Source: Halochromatium roseum (lineage in GTDB: Bacteria; Pseudomonadota; Gammaproteobacteria; Chromatiales; Chromatiaceae). Taken from it: DNA of 41,626 nucleotides. Shown here piece after piece: positions 1-11,032 of the stretch. The position numbers were made by a program, and so were the translations under genes. The stretch covers positions 1-41,626 of the forward strand of contig NZ_NHSH01000083.1 of the NCBI RefSeq assembly GCF_016653315.1, given 5' to 3'. Position 1 is the first letter of the stretch; each line of letters starts with the position of its first letter. The notes below the pieces were generated by a model. That model was given only the letters and a program-made list of their open reading frames with translations, had not been told where the DNA came from and made no database searches.

Positions 1-52
1 CGGGAATGAGTGGGAGTTCGATCACAGCGGTTCAGGCAGGGACTTGTCGGGG

Positions 53-1620
53 TCAGGATGAGAGTGTCTGGTCGCCATGGTAACGCAGCAGCGACTCCCG
101 GTTGCCATGACTTATTGAGAAGTTACTCATTGGGATTGCTTGTCTGCCAAAGGTATTTCGTAGCGCCTCCATTTTTGGGCTTGAATCCCAAGAACAGATC
201 GTCGAGCCTCGATCAGCGCTTCGACTGATTGCAAATCCCGAATAGGTTGCTAACGCATCCCCATAAGCTGTCGCACCCTTTCCAAGTTGATCAATCCCCA
301 AGCCATCATCCGCCATGCCAGCCGCTTCGGCATCGGAAATTGCTTTCTCGCGCGCCTCTTGCACGAGATCGGAGAAGGTCGTCAGGGCGACAAGCTGGCG
401 TGGGGTGAAAAGATCGCCGTAGGTTGTTAGCCCATAGTCGACGGTCCAGAAATTTCGCGGATCATCCGGCAGAGCGGTCTCTGGCTTCCAGATTGGGTCT
501 GGCAAGTCCGCGCAACCTTCCATGTCTTGCGTTGGCGAGAGATAAACCCTCCCTCTCTTCCCTTCAGCGACAACGGCCATCAACCGAGCCTGCATGCGAC
601 CCGCCTTACCTTCGGCCTTAATGTATTTACCCTCAAGCGGCGTACCTGAGAGCACGCAGCGAAAGTTCGCTCCGCGGGAGAGCTTCGTCCCGCTCTTCGC
701 CCCATCCGGCGGCGTCCCAACCCGCACCTCAAACCGATAGCGATCCCCATCAACCACAGGCTCCACCCAAGCCTCTTTGCCCTTCTTGCTCGACAGCACA
801 AAGCTCGAGGCCAACGGCACATCGACATGACTAAACGCCGGATTCGGGCTCTTCACCGTCCGCGCCCAGAGCCAGGCGATTACCGTCAACTCCTGCCCCT
901 CGTAAGCCTTCAGGTCAGGCCGCTCGGCGACCATCTCCGGCGTGATCTCGACCTTGGGATAGAGATGCCCGATGCGCTTGAAGGCCTCCTCACGCATCCA
1001 GTGCCCATAGCGGCGCACGTCCTCGGCCAGCCCCGTTGCTCCAGGCCACTCGCGCGGAAAGCTCTGTTGCTTCTCGCCTTCGGGGATCGGCCCCACCGGC
1101 GCACGCCCGGCAAACTTGGGCGGGATCTCGATCATCGCCTTGTTGATCATCACCGCGACCGGGTTCAGGTCGCTGGCGTAGGCCTCCAGGCCGAGCCGCT
1201 GCGCCTCCAGCGGCAGCGCACCACCGCCGGCGAACGGATCATGGAAGGCGGGGAGCTTGTCTGGATTGAACAGCTCGGCGGCCTGCGGATGGTCGCGCGG
1301 GCGCGCTCGAGCACCGCCTCGTTGTTGGTGTTCTCCCACTTGACCAGGTCGCGGATGATGGCAAAGAGCTTCTCGCGCTTGATCTCCGCCTCTTGCTTGT
1401 TGACGCCGTATTTGAAGCCGCCGTCCTGCTGATAGCCGGGGTCGTTGACCATCTGCGCGAAGATCACCGCCCGTGCTGCTGCCAGCGGTCGCCTTGCCCA
1501 CCATAGATGCAGGGTGCTCGGATGCCCGTGGCGGATCGACTTCTCGCGCGCCGAGGCGACGTTGATGTCGTCGAGCGGCAGGGCGACCTCGATCAGCTTT
1601 TTTGGCGATTTGATGGGCAT
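53..1620 (-). pseudogene. DUF1156-type adenine-specific DNA methylase, frameshifted and C-terminally truncated
   Basis: The start ([20 protein letters not shown]) and the following [19 protein letters not shown] segment are typical of large DUF1156 DNA methylases. The N-terminal part (about 1285-1620) reads to [14 protein letters not shown]. The rest of the homology, [21 protein letters not shown] and on through [12 protein letters not shown], continues in another frame from about 1283 downwards. One missing base near 1283-1285 explains the switch. The second frame runs to [10 protein letters not shown], then to an unrelated tail and a stop at 53. Family members are usually about 900-1000 residues, so roughly 400 are missing, including the later catalytic part. 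The DPFAGGG motif is the SAM-binding loop. The gene lies downstream of a RelBE pair and, further up the same strand, a truncated helicase. In related loci this methylase works with that helicase in phage defence. It is almost certainly inactive here unless the frameshift is a sequencing error, which would still leave the truncation. Confidence 0.85.
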
Positions 1621-1669
1621 GGATTGTGACGCTTGGGTTTCTAATGCGAGTGGTCAGTACGGGAGGGAT

Positions 1670-1945
1670 TCATGGGCGCGGGAGATCGCGGTAGACCTCG
1701 CGCCGGTGGCCGATCTTGACCACCAGCACCAGCAGCGTTTGGTCCTGGATCTGTGCGATCAGGCGATAATCGCCGACGCGGTACCGATAGAGTTGACGCG
1801 GACCTTGCAGCACCCGGCCCAACTCGCGTGGGTCATCATGCTCGGTCAGTCGCGCCATGAATGACACCAACCGCTGTTGCACTGGGCGATCAAGCTTTGC
1901 CAGCTCACGCTTGGCGCGCGGCTTTAGGGCAATCTGCCAGGGCAT
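1670..1945 (-). CDS. relE: RelE/ParE-superfamily mRNA interferase toxin
   Basis: A 91-residue basic protein beginning MPWQIALKPRAKRELAKLD. The central RVGDYRLIAQIQDQ and the C-terminal VVKIGHRREVYRD are the characteristic beta-strand and C-terminal signature of RelE toxins, which cleave mRNA on the ribosome. The length matches the family (about 85-95 residues). The start lies one base after the stop of the antitoxin gene upstream (TGA-G-ATG), so the pair is translationally coupled in the usual antitoxin-toxin order. The family assignment is secure. The exact target is not visible, and ParE-like gyrase poisoning cannot be fully excluded, although the sequence reads as RelE. It sits between the methylase remnant and the IscB element. 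Confidence 0.85.
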   Translation of the reverse strand: MPWQIALKPRAKRELAKLDRPVQQRLVSFMARLTEHDDPRELGRVLQGPRQLYRYRVGDYRLIAQIQDQTLLVLVVKIGHRREVYRDLPRP

Positions 1946-1946
1946 C

Positions 1947-2159
1947 TCAAAGCTCCAGTTCGCGCTTCACCTGCTCCAGCGGAATCGGTGCTTCATCATC
2001 TGCCAGCGCCTCTAACGCATCGGCAAGATCCTCGGCGTCTTCCAAATAATGTTCCACGAGGGCTGCAATCAGTTGTTCTGGAGTCTGGCCACTCGATCTG
2101 GCTAATCCAGCCAGTGCAGTTGCAGCCTGATCAGGAATGTGCACGCTAAGATTTGTCAT
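1947..2159 (-). CDS. relB: RelB-type antitoxin
   Basis: A 70-residue acidic protein starting MTNLSVHIPDQAATALAGLA. It has a short N-terminal strand and helices like ribbon-helix-helix or CopG-type DNA-binding antitoxins, followed by an acidic tail (DAEDLADALEALADDEAPIP) that would wrap the toxin. The frame stays open upstream to 2231, but that extension crosses the GC-rich hairpin at 2177-2196, so 2159 is the better start. It is immediately upstream of and coupled to the RelE gene, which is the main support for the function. It probably represses its own promoter in the short space between 2160 and the IscB hairpin. The protein family is less certain than that of the toxin. Confidence 0.75.
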   Translation of the reverse strand: MTNLSVHIPDQAATALAGLARSSGQTPEQLIAALVEHYLEDAEDLADALEALADDEAPIPLEQVKRELEL

Positions 2160-2176
2160 CAGTCTTGCGCGAGAAA

Positions 2177-2196
2177 CCCCGCCCTTCAGGGCGGGG
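2177..2196 (-). terminator. GC-rich hairpin at the 3' end of the IscB element
   Basis: A perfect 8-bp stem (CCCCGCCC/GGGCGGGG) with a 4-base loop. On the minus strand it is followed by TTTCTCG. It lies between the iscB stop and relB and could end iscB transcription, mark the right end of the IscB element as in IS200/IS605-like units, or do both. A second short palindrome (CCGCGC-GCA-GCGCGG, 2209-2223) abuts the iscB stop codon. Confidence 0.55.
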
Positions 2197-2223
2197 AGGG
2201 AAAGCGCACCGCGCGCAGCGCGG

Positions 2224-3570
2224 TTAGGCAACCCGTCTCGCTTCCTCCGTTAACGTTGGGTGAATAGCATAGCCATAACCGTCGGCGCGTTGCACCACGC
2301 GGCAATGGCGGTGTGAAATCCCTTGGACCACGCCGCGCGCGGTCTGGATGTTGAAGGAGCCTGTCTTGCGCACCGCGACCCGTCCCACATGGTTTCCGGC
2401 GTGCTTGCCACTCGGCACCTCGGCAACGACCCGATCCCCGGTCTGGACGCCGTGGATGCGCTTGCGCCGGGTGAGGTAGCCGCGCGGGAAGCCGAAGCGA
2501 TCGAGTCGGGTACGCTGATAGCTTCCCCGCCACGTGGCCTTGATGGCCAGCGTCGGTCTGTTCCATCCATGCAGCGCCTCAAGCGGCCCGACACAGACGG
2601 CATCGAGCGCATGGGTCTTGGGAATCCCGAGGCGCTGGCGGTTGTACTTGGTCTGAGCGCCGGAGCTGCTTGCCACGGGTAAACCTGTGGCCTTGAGTCG
2701 CTCAAACAGCGCCCAGCGGGTGGCATTCACAGCAGCGGCATCCCTGAGTGGCGTCTTGGCCTGCGCCTGGATGCGGTGCAGCACCGTTGGTTTGTCCTTG
2801 AGAAAATGCTCGATTGGCTGGCTGCCCTTCCGTTCGTTACAGGGGGCACAAGCCAGGGTCAGGTTGCTGACCCGATTCGAGCCGCCCCGGCTCTTGGGCT
2901 GGATGTGTTCGATCTGGAGGGGGACGCCCTGGGCGCCGCAATAGGCGCAGGTGCGGTGCCATTTCTCCAACAGGTATTCGCGCACTTCGTAGCCAGCGAG
3001 TTCGCCTTGTTGGTAGTCGATGCCGCTGATTTCGGGATTCTGCATCGCTTGGGTGTCGAAGCGCACTAACTCTTGATGGAGGCTGGTGATCGGTGCGAGA
3101 CGCTGTAAGCGCGCCACCCAGCTCAGGGTGGTGTCCAGGCGATGGCGCAGACTCGGCGCGAGCCAGCCTTGGGGCTTGGTGCGATTGAGGAAGCGCGGGG
3201 CGCGATGCCGCAAGTTCTGTGTGCGGCGGCGACGCCGAGAGGCGCGGCGCGATGCCAGCCTGTCACGAATCTGAGCGCCGCGATGGGTGAGTTCACCCAG
3301 CCACACCACATGCGCCTCACGGCGCACCTCGCCCGTGTCGGGGTCGAGGGTCTCGTCTTCGCGCACCAATGCTATGCCTGTGGTCCGGCTGCCCGGATCA
3401 AGCTGCAAGCGCAGCGGTTGGGTCTCGCCGCCGAGGCGGTCTTTCAGCCGGATGGTGAAGGGGTGCAGCCGCACCACCACAGCCCGCCCGCGTTCCAACA
3501 ACAGCCGCGCCCGCTTCTCTGAGCAGGGCATCAGTGGGTGCTTTTTCTTGTCCAAAACAAAGACGGCCAT
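2224..3570 (-). CDS. iscB: IscB RNA-guided HNH/RuvC endonuclease
   Basis: A 448-residue protein with the full IscB domain order. An N-terminal PLMP domain (HPLMPCSEKRARLLLERGRA, about residues 11-30) is followed by RuvC-I (LQLDPGSRTTGIAL, Asp58), an arginine-rich bridge helix (RRASRRRRR, about 108-116), RuvC-II (SLHQEL, Glu167), an HNH domain with Cys208/Cys211 and Cys241/Cys244 plus the EH pair at 221-222, RuvC-III (HALD, His320 and Asp323), and a C-terminal target/TAM-interacting region. All expected catalytic residues are visible, so the enzyme should be active. IscB proteins, ancestors of Cas9, use an omega-RNA encoded directly upstream to cut double-stranded DNA. The frame is open further upstream to 3705 through the RNA region, but the PLMP-type start at 3570 fits the family. 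No transposase gene is adjacent. Confidence 0.93.
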   Translation of the reverse strand: MAVFVLDKKKHPLMPCSEKRARLLLERGRAVVVRLHPFTIRLKDRLGGETQPLRLQLDPGSRTTGIALVREDETLDPDTGEVRREAHVVWLGELTHRGAQIRDRLASRRASRRRRRTQNLRHRAPRFLNRTKPQGWLAPSLRHRLDTTLSWVARLQRLAPITSLHQELVRFDTQAMQNPEISGIDYQQGELAGYEVREYLLEKWHRTCAYCGAQGVPLQIEHIQPKSRGGSNRVSNLTLACAPCNERKGSQPIEHFLKDKPTVLHRIQAQAKTPLRDAAAVNATRWALFERLKATGLPVASSSGAQTKYNRQRLGIPKTHALDAVCVGPLEALHGWNRPTLAIKATWRGSYQRTRLDRFGFPRGYLTRRKRIHGVQTGDRVVAEVPSGKHAGNHVGRVAVRKTGSFNIQTARGVVQGISHRHCRVVQRADGYGYAIHPTLTEEARRVA

Positions 3571-3850
3571 ACGGTTCTCCAAAATCAGCGCCCTTACGGG
3601 CCTGGTGACAGAGCCTTGCGACTCGCTCCCCTCGGGCATGTGCACCACCGGCTCCCGCCTCGCGGCAGCGATCAGCACATTCGGCGTTTTACCTTGCGCC
3701 AGCATGATCCTGATCTTCCAGGGTCCGGGACTGAGGAAGCATCCCGGAGTGGGTCTTCACGACCTGTGATGCACGGAGCGGGTTTTCACCGCTTGCCCTG
3801 GTCAACCGAGCTTGCTTTCACAAGCTCCGGCCTTTAGGCCGGGGTAGTTG
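3571..3850 (-). ncRNA. Putative omega-RNA (HEARO RNA) upstream of iscB
   Basis: In IscB systems the guide RNA scaffold lies directly 5' of the iscB gene, with the guide at its 5' end taken from flanking DNA. This 280-base stretch has no recognised gene and is rich in short palindromes. One hairpin is CCGG-CCT-TTAGG-CCGG (3827-3842) and another is a 7-bp GAGCTTG/CAAGCTC stem (3808-3827), both near the expected 5' end. The scaffold would start close to 3850 and run into the iscB start region. The guide would then be the minus-strand copy of about 3851-3870, which overlaps the end of the neighbouring UPF0175-like gene. Both the position and the structures support this; the boundaries are inferred. 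Confidence 0.7.
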
Positions 3851-3856
3851 ACTTGC

Positions 3857-4176
3857 TCAAAAAGATTGGTGTTGTCCCGTCTCAAGGGTATTGAACGAGT
3901 CGCCAAGCTCAAAGCCCAAGCTGAGATCCTCGCGCGCGGTGTCGTCCTCAATTCGAAATCCGTAGCCGAAGTGCTCCTTGAGTCTGTAGTGGAATTCCTC
4001 ATAGCCCAGACCGGACAAGGCCGCGGCTGTCCCAAAGCTCACCTTGCCGGCGTGATATAGGCTGGCGGCCAGGAAGAAGTCTTCCGCGCCATCGCCGAAA
4101 GGCTCCAAGATCGTTGCAAAATCAGGATGTGTCATCGGTGCAGACATCGGGCGTTGCTGACTGATTGGCGATCTGG

Positions 4177-4180
<4 letters not shown>
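3857..4180 (-). CDS. UPF0175-like small protein (possible antitoxin), coupled to the helicase remnant
   Basis: A 107-residue protein. The core ([20 protein letters not shown], then [13 protein letters not shown]) resembles UPF0175 proteins, small helix-turn-helix antitoxins whose hallmark is a 'LY..GK.S.G.AA..A....EF' pattern. Its start overlaps the helicase stop by 4 nt (ATGA), so it belonged to the same operon. The last 15 or so residues ([15 protein letters not shown]) do not look conserved. The stop lies within a few bases of the IscB element edge, so the original C-terminus may have been altered by the insertion. No DUF3368-type partner toxin is visible next to it. Function is inferred from a weak family match. 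Confidence 0.55.
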
Positions 4181-6282
<2,102 letters not shown>

Positions 6283-6427
6283 GCGTTGACGCCACTACAC
6301 CCTGACCTTGCGCGTCTTGAGTCGTCAGAGCCACTGATACTACGCCGCGGCGCGACCGAGGCGATTTGATCTAGGGCAAGCGAAACCAGGGGCCTTGCGT
6401 CTGGCTTTTCATACGCTGGCTTTCCTG

Positions 6428-6457
6428 TCGCGAGCTTCTCAGTTGCGAGCTTATCAG
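6428..6457 (+). repeat. 15-nt tandem duplication in the gatB leader
   Basis: Two copies of a 15-mer (TCGCGAGCTTCTCAG, then TTGCGAGCTTATCAG), differing at two positions, lie about 110-140 bases upstream of gatB. The duplication sits next to a possible -10 box (TAGAAT, 6469-6474) that could drive gatB. No convincing -35 box at 16-18 bp spacing was found, so the promoter is only a suggestion. The remaining 6283-6566 spacer shows no gene. Confidence 0.5.
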
Positions 6458-6566
6458 TCGTCTTGGGCTAGAATGCAGCGTCATCCGCAACCAGACGCCG
6501 GCCGCCCCGTTCCGTGGCAAGAGCGCGGCAACAGCGCGGCAAGCCCCCAACGAGAACCGAATCCGC

Positions 6567-8009
6567 ATGCAATGGGAACCCGTGATCGGGCTGGAGATCC
6601 ATACCCAGCTCGCGACTGAATCGAAGATCTTTTCCGGCGCCTCGACCGCCTTTGGTGCGGAGCCGAATACCCAGGCCTGCGCGATCGATCTCGGCCTGCC
6701 GGGGGTGCTGCCGGTGCTGAACCTAGGCGCGGTGCAGCGGGCGGTGCAGTTCGGGCGCGCGATCGGGGCTGAGATCGCGCCGCGCTCGGTGTTTGCGCGC
6801 AAGAACTACTTCTACCCGGATCTGCCCAAGGGCTACCAGATCAGCCAGTACGAGCTGCCGATCGTCGGCAAAGGCAAACTCGAGATCGTTCTCGACGATG
6901 GTACGCAGCGGACCATCGGTGTCACCCGCGCGCATCTTGAAGAAGATGCCGGTAAGTCACTGCATGAAACCTTCTCGGGCGCCGGCGGCGGGCTCACGGG
7001 GATCGACCTCAACCGCGCCGGCACGCCGCTCTTGGAGATCGTCTCCGAACCCGATCTACGCTCGGCCGAAGAGGCCGTGGCCTACGCGCGCAAGATCCAT
7101 CAGCTAGTGCGCTGGATCGGCATCAGCGACGGCAACATGCAGGAGGGCTCGTTTCGGGTCGATGCCAATGTCTCGGTGCATCGCCCCGGTGCCCCCTTCG
7201 GCACCCGTGCCGAGATCAAGAACATCAACTCGTTCCGCTTCCTACAGAAGGCGATCGAATTCGAGATCGAGCGTCAGATCGAGCTGCTCGAGGACGGCGG
7301 CAGCGTGGTACAAGAGACCCGGCTCTATGATGCCGACAAGGACGAGACGCGCTCGATGCGCAGCAAGGAGGAGGCCAACGACTACCGCTACTTCCCCGAT
7401 CCAGACCTGTTGCCGGTCGAACTCGACGAGTCCTTTGTCGAGGCGGCCACCGCCGAGCTCCCCGAGCTGCCCGATGCGATGCGGCAACGCTTCCGCGACG
7501 CCTACGGCATCGGCGACGCGGATGCCGTGCAGCTCACCAGCAGCCGCGCCACGGCGGCCTACTTCGAGACGGTGGTCGCGCTCACCGGCGATGCCAAACT
7601 CACCGCGAACTGGATCAACGGCAGCCTCGCCGCGGCGCTGAACAAGGCCGGGCTCGAGATCAGCGACAGCCCAGTCAGCAGCGAGCAGCTCGCCGGGCTA
7701 CTCAAACGCATTCAAGACAACACCCTCTCCGGCAAGATCGCCAAGCAGGTGTTCGAGGCGATCTGGGCCGGTGAAGGCGACGCCGACCAGGTGATCGAGG
7801 CCAAGGGCCTGAAGCAGATCACCGACAGTGGTGCCATCGAGCAGATGATCGATGCGATCATCGCCGCCAATCCCGCGCAGGTGGAGCAATATCGGGCTGG
7901 CAAGGAAAAGGTCTTCGGCTTCTTCGTCGGCCAGGTGATGAAGCAGAGCCAGGGCAAGGCGAATCCGCAGCAGGTCAACGACCTGCTCAAGGCCAAGCTC
8001 AAGGGCTGA
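6567..8009 (+). CDS. gatB: Aspartyl/glutamyl-tRNA(Asn/Gln) amidotransferase subunit B
   Basis: The 480-residue protein matches GatB over its full length. It opens with [20 protein letters not shown] and carries the conserved [15 protein letters not shown] block and a C-terminal YqeY-like helical domain ending [20 protein letters not shown]. GatB carries the kinase/transamidase site that activates misacylated Glu-tRNA(Gln) or Asp-tRNA(Asn) with ATP. Ammonia comes from the GatA amidase, and GatC holds the two together. In most gammaproteobacteria gatC-gatA lie immediately upstream. Here the upstream neighbour is the edge of a decayed defence island, so gatB has been separated from its partners or they were always elsewhere. 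The enzyme itself looks intact. Confidence 0.97.
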   Translation: MQWEPVIGLEIHTQLATESKIFSGASTAFGAEPNTQACAIDLGLPGVLPVLNLGAVQRAVQFGRAIGAEIAPRSVFARKNYFYPDLPKGYQISQYELPIVGKGKLEIVLDDGTQRTIGVTRAHLEEDAGKSLHETFSGAGGGLTGIDLNRAGTPLLEIVSEPDLRSAEEAVAYARKIHQLVRWIGISDGNMQEGSFRVDANVSVHRPGAPFGTRAEIKNINSFRFLQKAIEFEIERQIELLEDGGSVVQETRLYDADKDETRSMRSKEEANDYRYFPDPDLLPVELDESFVEAATAELPELPDAMRQRFRDAYGIGDADAVQLTSSRATAAYFETVVALTGDAKLTANWINGSLAAALNKAGLEISDSPVSSEQLAGLLKRIQDNTLSGKIAKQVFEAIWAGEGDADQVIEAKGLKQITDSGAIEQMIDAIIAANPAQVEQYRAGKEKVFGFFVGQVMKQSQGKANPQQVNDLLKAKLKG

Positions 8010-8061
8010 GCCAGATCCCGCGCGGCGATGGACAGCGATTCGCTGAGCTTCAACGGGATGG

Positions 8062-8106
8062 AGCCCGGAGAACCGCCTTTGTAAGGCAGCCCCCGGTCTC
8101 CGGCTT
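8062..8106. terminator. Bidirectional terminator-like nested hairpin between gatB and pntB
   Basis: An outer inverted repeat (AGCCCGGAGA, 8062-8071, against TCTCCGGCTT, 8097-8106) encloses an inner stem GCCTT-TGT-AAGGC (8076-8088). It lies between the convergent gatB and pntB genes, where a shared terminator is expected. No long T tract follows on either side. Confidence 0.5.
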
Positions 8107-8119
8107 AAGCCCAGTCAGC

Positions 8120-9526
8120 TCAGTGCCCGCCGCCCTTCAGCGCCGAGACAATGCCTTCGATCGTATCCTTGGCATCGCCAAAGATCAGCGAGGTGTTGTC
8201 TTGATAGAACAGCAGGTTATCAACACCTGAGTAGCCCGGACGCATGGAGCGCTTGAGGAAATAGACCTGCCGCGCCTTACCGGCATCAAGGATCGGCATG
8301 CCGTAGATCGGGCTGGTCTTGTCTTCCTTCGCGGCTGGGTTGACGACATCGTTCGCGCCCACCACCAGCACCACATCAGTGCTCGGGAAGTCCGGGTTGA
8401 TCTCGTCCATCTCCAGGACCTGATCGTAGGGGATGTCGGCCTCGGCCAGCAGCACGTTCATGTGGCCCGGCATGCGCCCGGCGACCGGATGGATCGCGAA
8501 CTTGACCTCCACATCACGCGCCTGTAGCAGCTCCATCATCTCCTTCAGCGCATGCTGCGCCTGGGCCACCGCCATGCCGTAACCGGGCACCACGATGACG
8601 CGGTTGGCATCCTCCATCCAATAGACCGCATCCTCGACCGAGGCCGACTTGACGCCCTTCTCGGCGGCCACTGAGCCTGCGCTCTCACCACCACTGCTGT
8701 CGGTGCCGAAGCCGCCGAAGATCACGTTGATGATGCTGCGGTTCATCGCCCGGCACATGATGAACGAGAGGATGGCACCGGAGAAGCCAACCAGCGCGCC
8801 GACGATGATCAGCAGGTTGTTATGCAGCGTGAAGCCGGTCGCCGCCGCCGCCCAGCCCGAGTAGCTGTTCAGCATCGAGATGATCACCGGCATGTCGGCG
8901 CCGCCGATCGGGATGATCAGGGTGCCGCCGAGGGCAAACGCCAGCAGCGTCATCAACACCAGCGAAACCCAGCTACCGGTATGGGCGAAATGCACCGCCA
9001 GGGCGATGGTGGTGATGGCGATCAGGGCATTCAGCGCATGCTGTCCGAAGAACTTGATCGGCGCCCCGGACATGATCCCCTGCAACTTGGCAAAGGCGAT
9101 CACCGAGCCGGTGAAGGTGATCGCACCAATGACGATGCCGGCCGAGAGTTCGCCCATGAGCAGGGCATTCAGCGTGTCGGCCTGGGCGCGGTTGATGAAG
9201 GTGCCGATGGCGACCAGGACCGCGGCCATGCCGACAAAGCTATGCAACGCGGCGACCAATTGCGGCATCGCCGTCATCTGGATGCGCATGGCCACGACAA
9301 TGCCGATCACCGCGCCAATGGCGCCAGCAAAACCGATCAACCAGTAGCCTTGCACCTCGGCACCCGCCAGGGTCGCGCCGATCGCGATCGCCATGCCGAG
9401 CATGCCGAACAGGTTGCCGCGACGCGCGGTGGACGGATGCGTCAGCCCCTTGAGGGCGAAGATGAAGAGGATCGCCGAGACCAGATAGGCCAGCGCTTGA
9501 GTGGTTGGAGAGAGTGGCAGTTCCAT
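8120..9526 (-). CDS. pntB: Proton-translocating NAD(P) transhydrogenase, beta subunit
   Basis: A 468-residue inner-membrane protein. About nine hydrophobic helices occupy residues 5-260. The NADP(H)-binding domain III follows, with the GYGMAVAQAQHAL fingerprint, GANDVVNPAA and the KRSMRPGYSGVDN loop that contacts NADP phosphate. Together with the two alpha polypeptides it couples hydride transfer from NADH to NADP+ to proton re-entry, supplying NADPH. In a phototroph this would support CO2 fixation and biosynthesis. The length matches E. coli PntB (about 460). It is the last gene of the pntA1-pntA2-pntB operon and starts 6 nt after the pntA2 stop. Confidence 0.97.
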   Translation of the reverse strand: MELPLSPTTQALAYLVSAILFIFALKGLTHPSTARRGNLFGMLGMAIAIGATLAGAEVQGYWLIGFAGAIGAVIGIVVAMRIQMTAMPQLVAALHSFVGMAAVLVAIGTFINRAQADTLNALLMGELSAGIVIGAITFTGSVIAFAKLQGIMSGAPIKFFGQHALNALIAITTIALAVHFAHTGSWVSLVLMTLLAFALGGTLIIPIGGADMPVIISMLNSYSGWAAAATGFTLHNNLLIIVGALVGFSGAILSFIMCRAMNRSIINVIFGGFGTDSSGGESAGSVAAEKGVKSASVEDAVYWMEDANRVIVVPGYGMAVAQAQHALKEMMELLQARDVEVKFAIHPVAGRMPGHMNVLLAEADIPYDQVLEMDEINPDFPSTDVVLVVGANDVVNPAAKEDKTSPIYGMPILDAGKARQVYFLKRSMRPGYSGVDNLLFYQDNTSLIFGDAKDTIEGIVSALKGGGH

Positions 9527-9532
9527 CGCTGA

Positions 9533-9823
9533 TTAGCCCCGTTTCTTCTTCTTGAACATCGACAACATGCGATGCGTGACCAGAAACCCACCGAAGACGT
9601 TGATGCTAGCGAGCAGCACCGCGAGAAAGCCGAAGAAAGAGGCGGCGATACCGGCTTCTTCCAGCCCGGTGACCAGCAAGGCGCCGACCAGTACGATACC
9701 GGAGATAGCATTAGTCAGCGCCACCAGCGGCGTGTGCAGCGATGGCGTCACGCCCCAGACCACGTAGTAGCCGATGAAGCAGGCGAGCACGAAGACATAG
9801 AGCGCGAGGATGGATTCAGGCAT
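9533..9823 (-). CDS. pntAB: NAD(P) transhydrogenase, alpha subunit part 2 (membrane segment)
   Basis: This 96-residue hydrophobic protein ([20 protein letters not shown] at the start, ending in the basic tail MFKKKKRG) has three to four membrane helices. It corresponds to the membrane portion that in E. coli is fused to the C-terminus of PntA. The split into two alpha polypeptides is common in photosynthetic proteobacteria such as Rhodospirillum rubrum. An in-frame ATG lies upstream at 9880, but its extension is not conserved-looking; MPESILALY is the usual start. It lies between pntA1 and pntB on the same strand. Confidence 0.94.
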   Translation of the reverse strand: MPESILALYVFVLACFIGYYVVWGVTPSLHTPLVALTNAISGIVLVGALLVTGLEEAGIAASFFGFLAVLLASINVFGGFLVTHRMLSMFKKKKRG

Positions 9824-9940
9824 CCGGTAGACTCCGATGTGAAAGGTGAATGGCAGCGGCGCGGTCCAGCAGCCGAGCACGTTTGGGCAACCTCGACGCC
9901 GAGGTCCGCGGCCTCGGTGATGCGGTGATGCGAACAGCGC

Positions 9941-11032
9941 TCAGCGCGCGATGAGCATTGCCGCGGTGATCTCGTCTTGGGTCAGATCCTTGAGCACCAG
10001 GCCCTTGTCGGTCGCGTCGACCATGATCTCAAGGAGGTTTGAGAGGTTCTTGGCATAAAAGGCGCTCGCGTCGGCCGGAACCATCGACGGATAGTTGGTA
10101 TGACCAACGATGATCACGCCTTGATGGTCAATGACCTGATCAGGCTCCGAGAGCTTGCAGTTGCCACCATTGGCCGCCGCAAGGTCGACGATAACCGAGC
10201 CGGTTCGCATCCGCTCGACCACCTCGGTGGTGATCAGCTCTGGTGCCGGCCGGCAGGGGATCAGAGCGGTGGTGATGATGACATGCGCTTTGGCCAACTC
10301 CTCCCCGAGCAATTGCTGCTGGCGGGCCTTGGCCTCGTCTGACAACTCCTTCGCGTAGCCGCCCTCGCCCGCGCCACTCTCGCCAAGATCCAGCTCAATC
10401 GGCTTGGCACCCAGCGAGGCGATCTGCTCCTTGGTCTCTGGGCGCACGTCGTAGGCGAGCACGTCAGCGCCGAGCCGGCGTGCCGTCGCGATCGCCTGCA
10501 AGCCAGCCACACCAGCCCCGAGCACCACCAAGCGCGCCGGTTTGGCCGACCCGGCCGAGGTCATCATCATCGGGAAGAAGCGCCCGTAGTGAGACGCCGC
10601 TTCGATCACCGCGCGATAGCCGGCGATATTGCTCTGCGACGAGAGGGCGTCCATCGACTGCGCGCGTGAGATCCGCGGCATCCGCTCCATCGCCAGCACC
10701 TGCACGCCATGCTCAACCATGCGCGAGAGTAGCGGATCATCGCCGCAGCCCTCAACCAGGCTGATGTAGACAGCGCCAGAACCCACCGCTCGCGCCTCAT
10801 CGTCACTCGGCCGTCGCACCTTGAGCACAATGTCAGCTGAGAAACAGGCATCGCGCTCGACGACCTGGGCCCCGGCCTCGGTGTAGGCCGCATCCGTGTA
10901 ATGTGCAGCCACACCAGCGCCAGCCTCAACCAGCACTTCGAAGCCCTTGGCGACGAGTTTCTTCGCCACCTCGGGCGTGGTCGCGACGCGCCGTTCGCCG
11001 GCGAGCGTCTCTCTTGGAATACCGAGCTTCAT
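9941..11032 (-). CDS. pntAA: NAD(P) transhydrogenase, alpha subunit part 1 (NAD-binding)
   Basis: A soluble 363-residue protein related to alanine dehydrogenase. The N-terminus MKLGIPRETLAGERRVATTP is diagnostic. A Rossmann fingerprint GAGVAGLQAIATARRLGA lies near residues 170-190 and the conserved RPAPELIT loop near 260. It forms domain I, which binds NADH and passes hydride to NADPH on PntB. There is no membrane segment because that part is encoded separately (pntAB) 117 bases downstream. The 226-base space upstream to ppsR holds no gene and probably contains the operon promoter, although no clear box was identified. Confidence 0.97.
   Translation of the reverse strand: MKLGIPRETLAGERRVATTPEVAKKLVAKGFEVLVEAGAGVAAHYTDAAYTEAGAQVVERDACFSADIVLKVRRPSDDEARAVGSGAVYISLVEGCGDDPLLSRMVEHGVQVLAMERMPRISRAQSMDALSSQSNIAGYRAVIEAASHYGRFFPMMMTSAGSAKPARLVVLGAGVAGLQAIATARRLGADVLAYDVRPETKEQIASLGAKPIELDLGESGAGEGGYAKELSDEAKARQQQLLGEELAKAHVIITTALIPCRPAPELITTEVVERMRTGSVIVDLAAANGGNCKLSEPDQVIDHQGVIIVGHTNYPSMVPADASAFYAKNLSNLLEIMVDATDKGLVLKDLTQDEITAAMLIAR

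Larger units (their letters stand above)
2160..3855 (-). mobile_element. IscB/HEARO element (non-autonomous IS200/IS605-related), approximate ends
   Basis: The unit consists of a structured region with no recognised gene (about 3571-3850) upstream of an IscB nuclease gene, and a terminal GC hairpin (2177-2196) downstream. This is the layout of HNH Endonuclease-Associated RNA and ORF (HEARO) elements. No TnpA transposase is present, so mobility would need one supplied in trans. The element sits between the 3' end of a UPF0175-like gene and a RelBE pair. The exact ends are not determined, because no empty site is available for comparison. Confidence 0.65.

Noticed and set aside
827-1432. A 201-codon plus-strand frame opposite the methylase remnant
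   Set aside because: Antisense frame; the minus strand carries clear family motifs.
3571-3705. N-terminal extension of IscB to an upstream ATG
   Set aside because: The PLMP-type start is at 3570 and the upstream part overlaps the omega-RNA region.
8822-9532. A 236-codon plus-strand frame opposite pntB
   Set aside because: It is a His/Asp/Arg-rich antisense shadow without homology.
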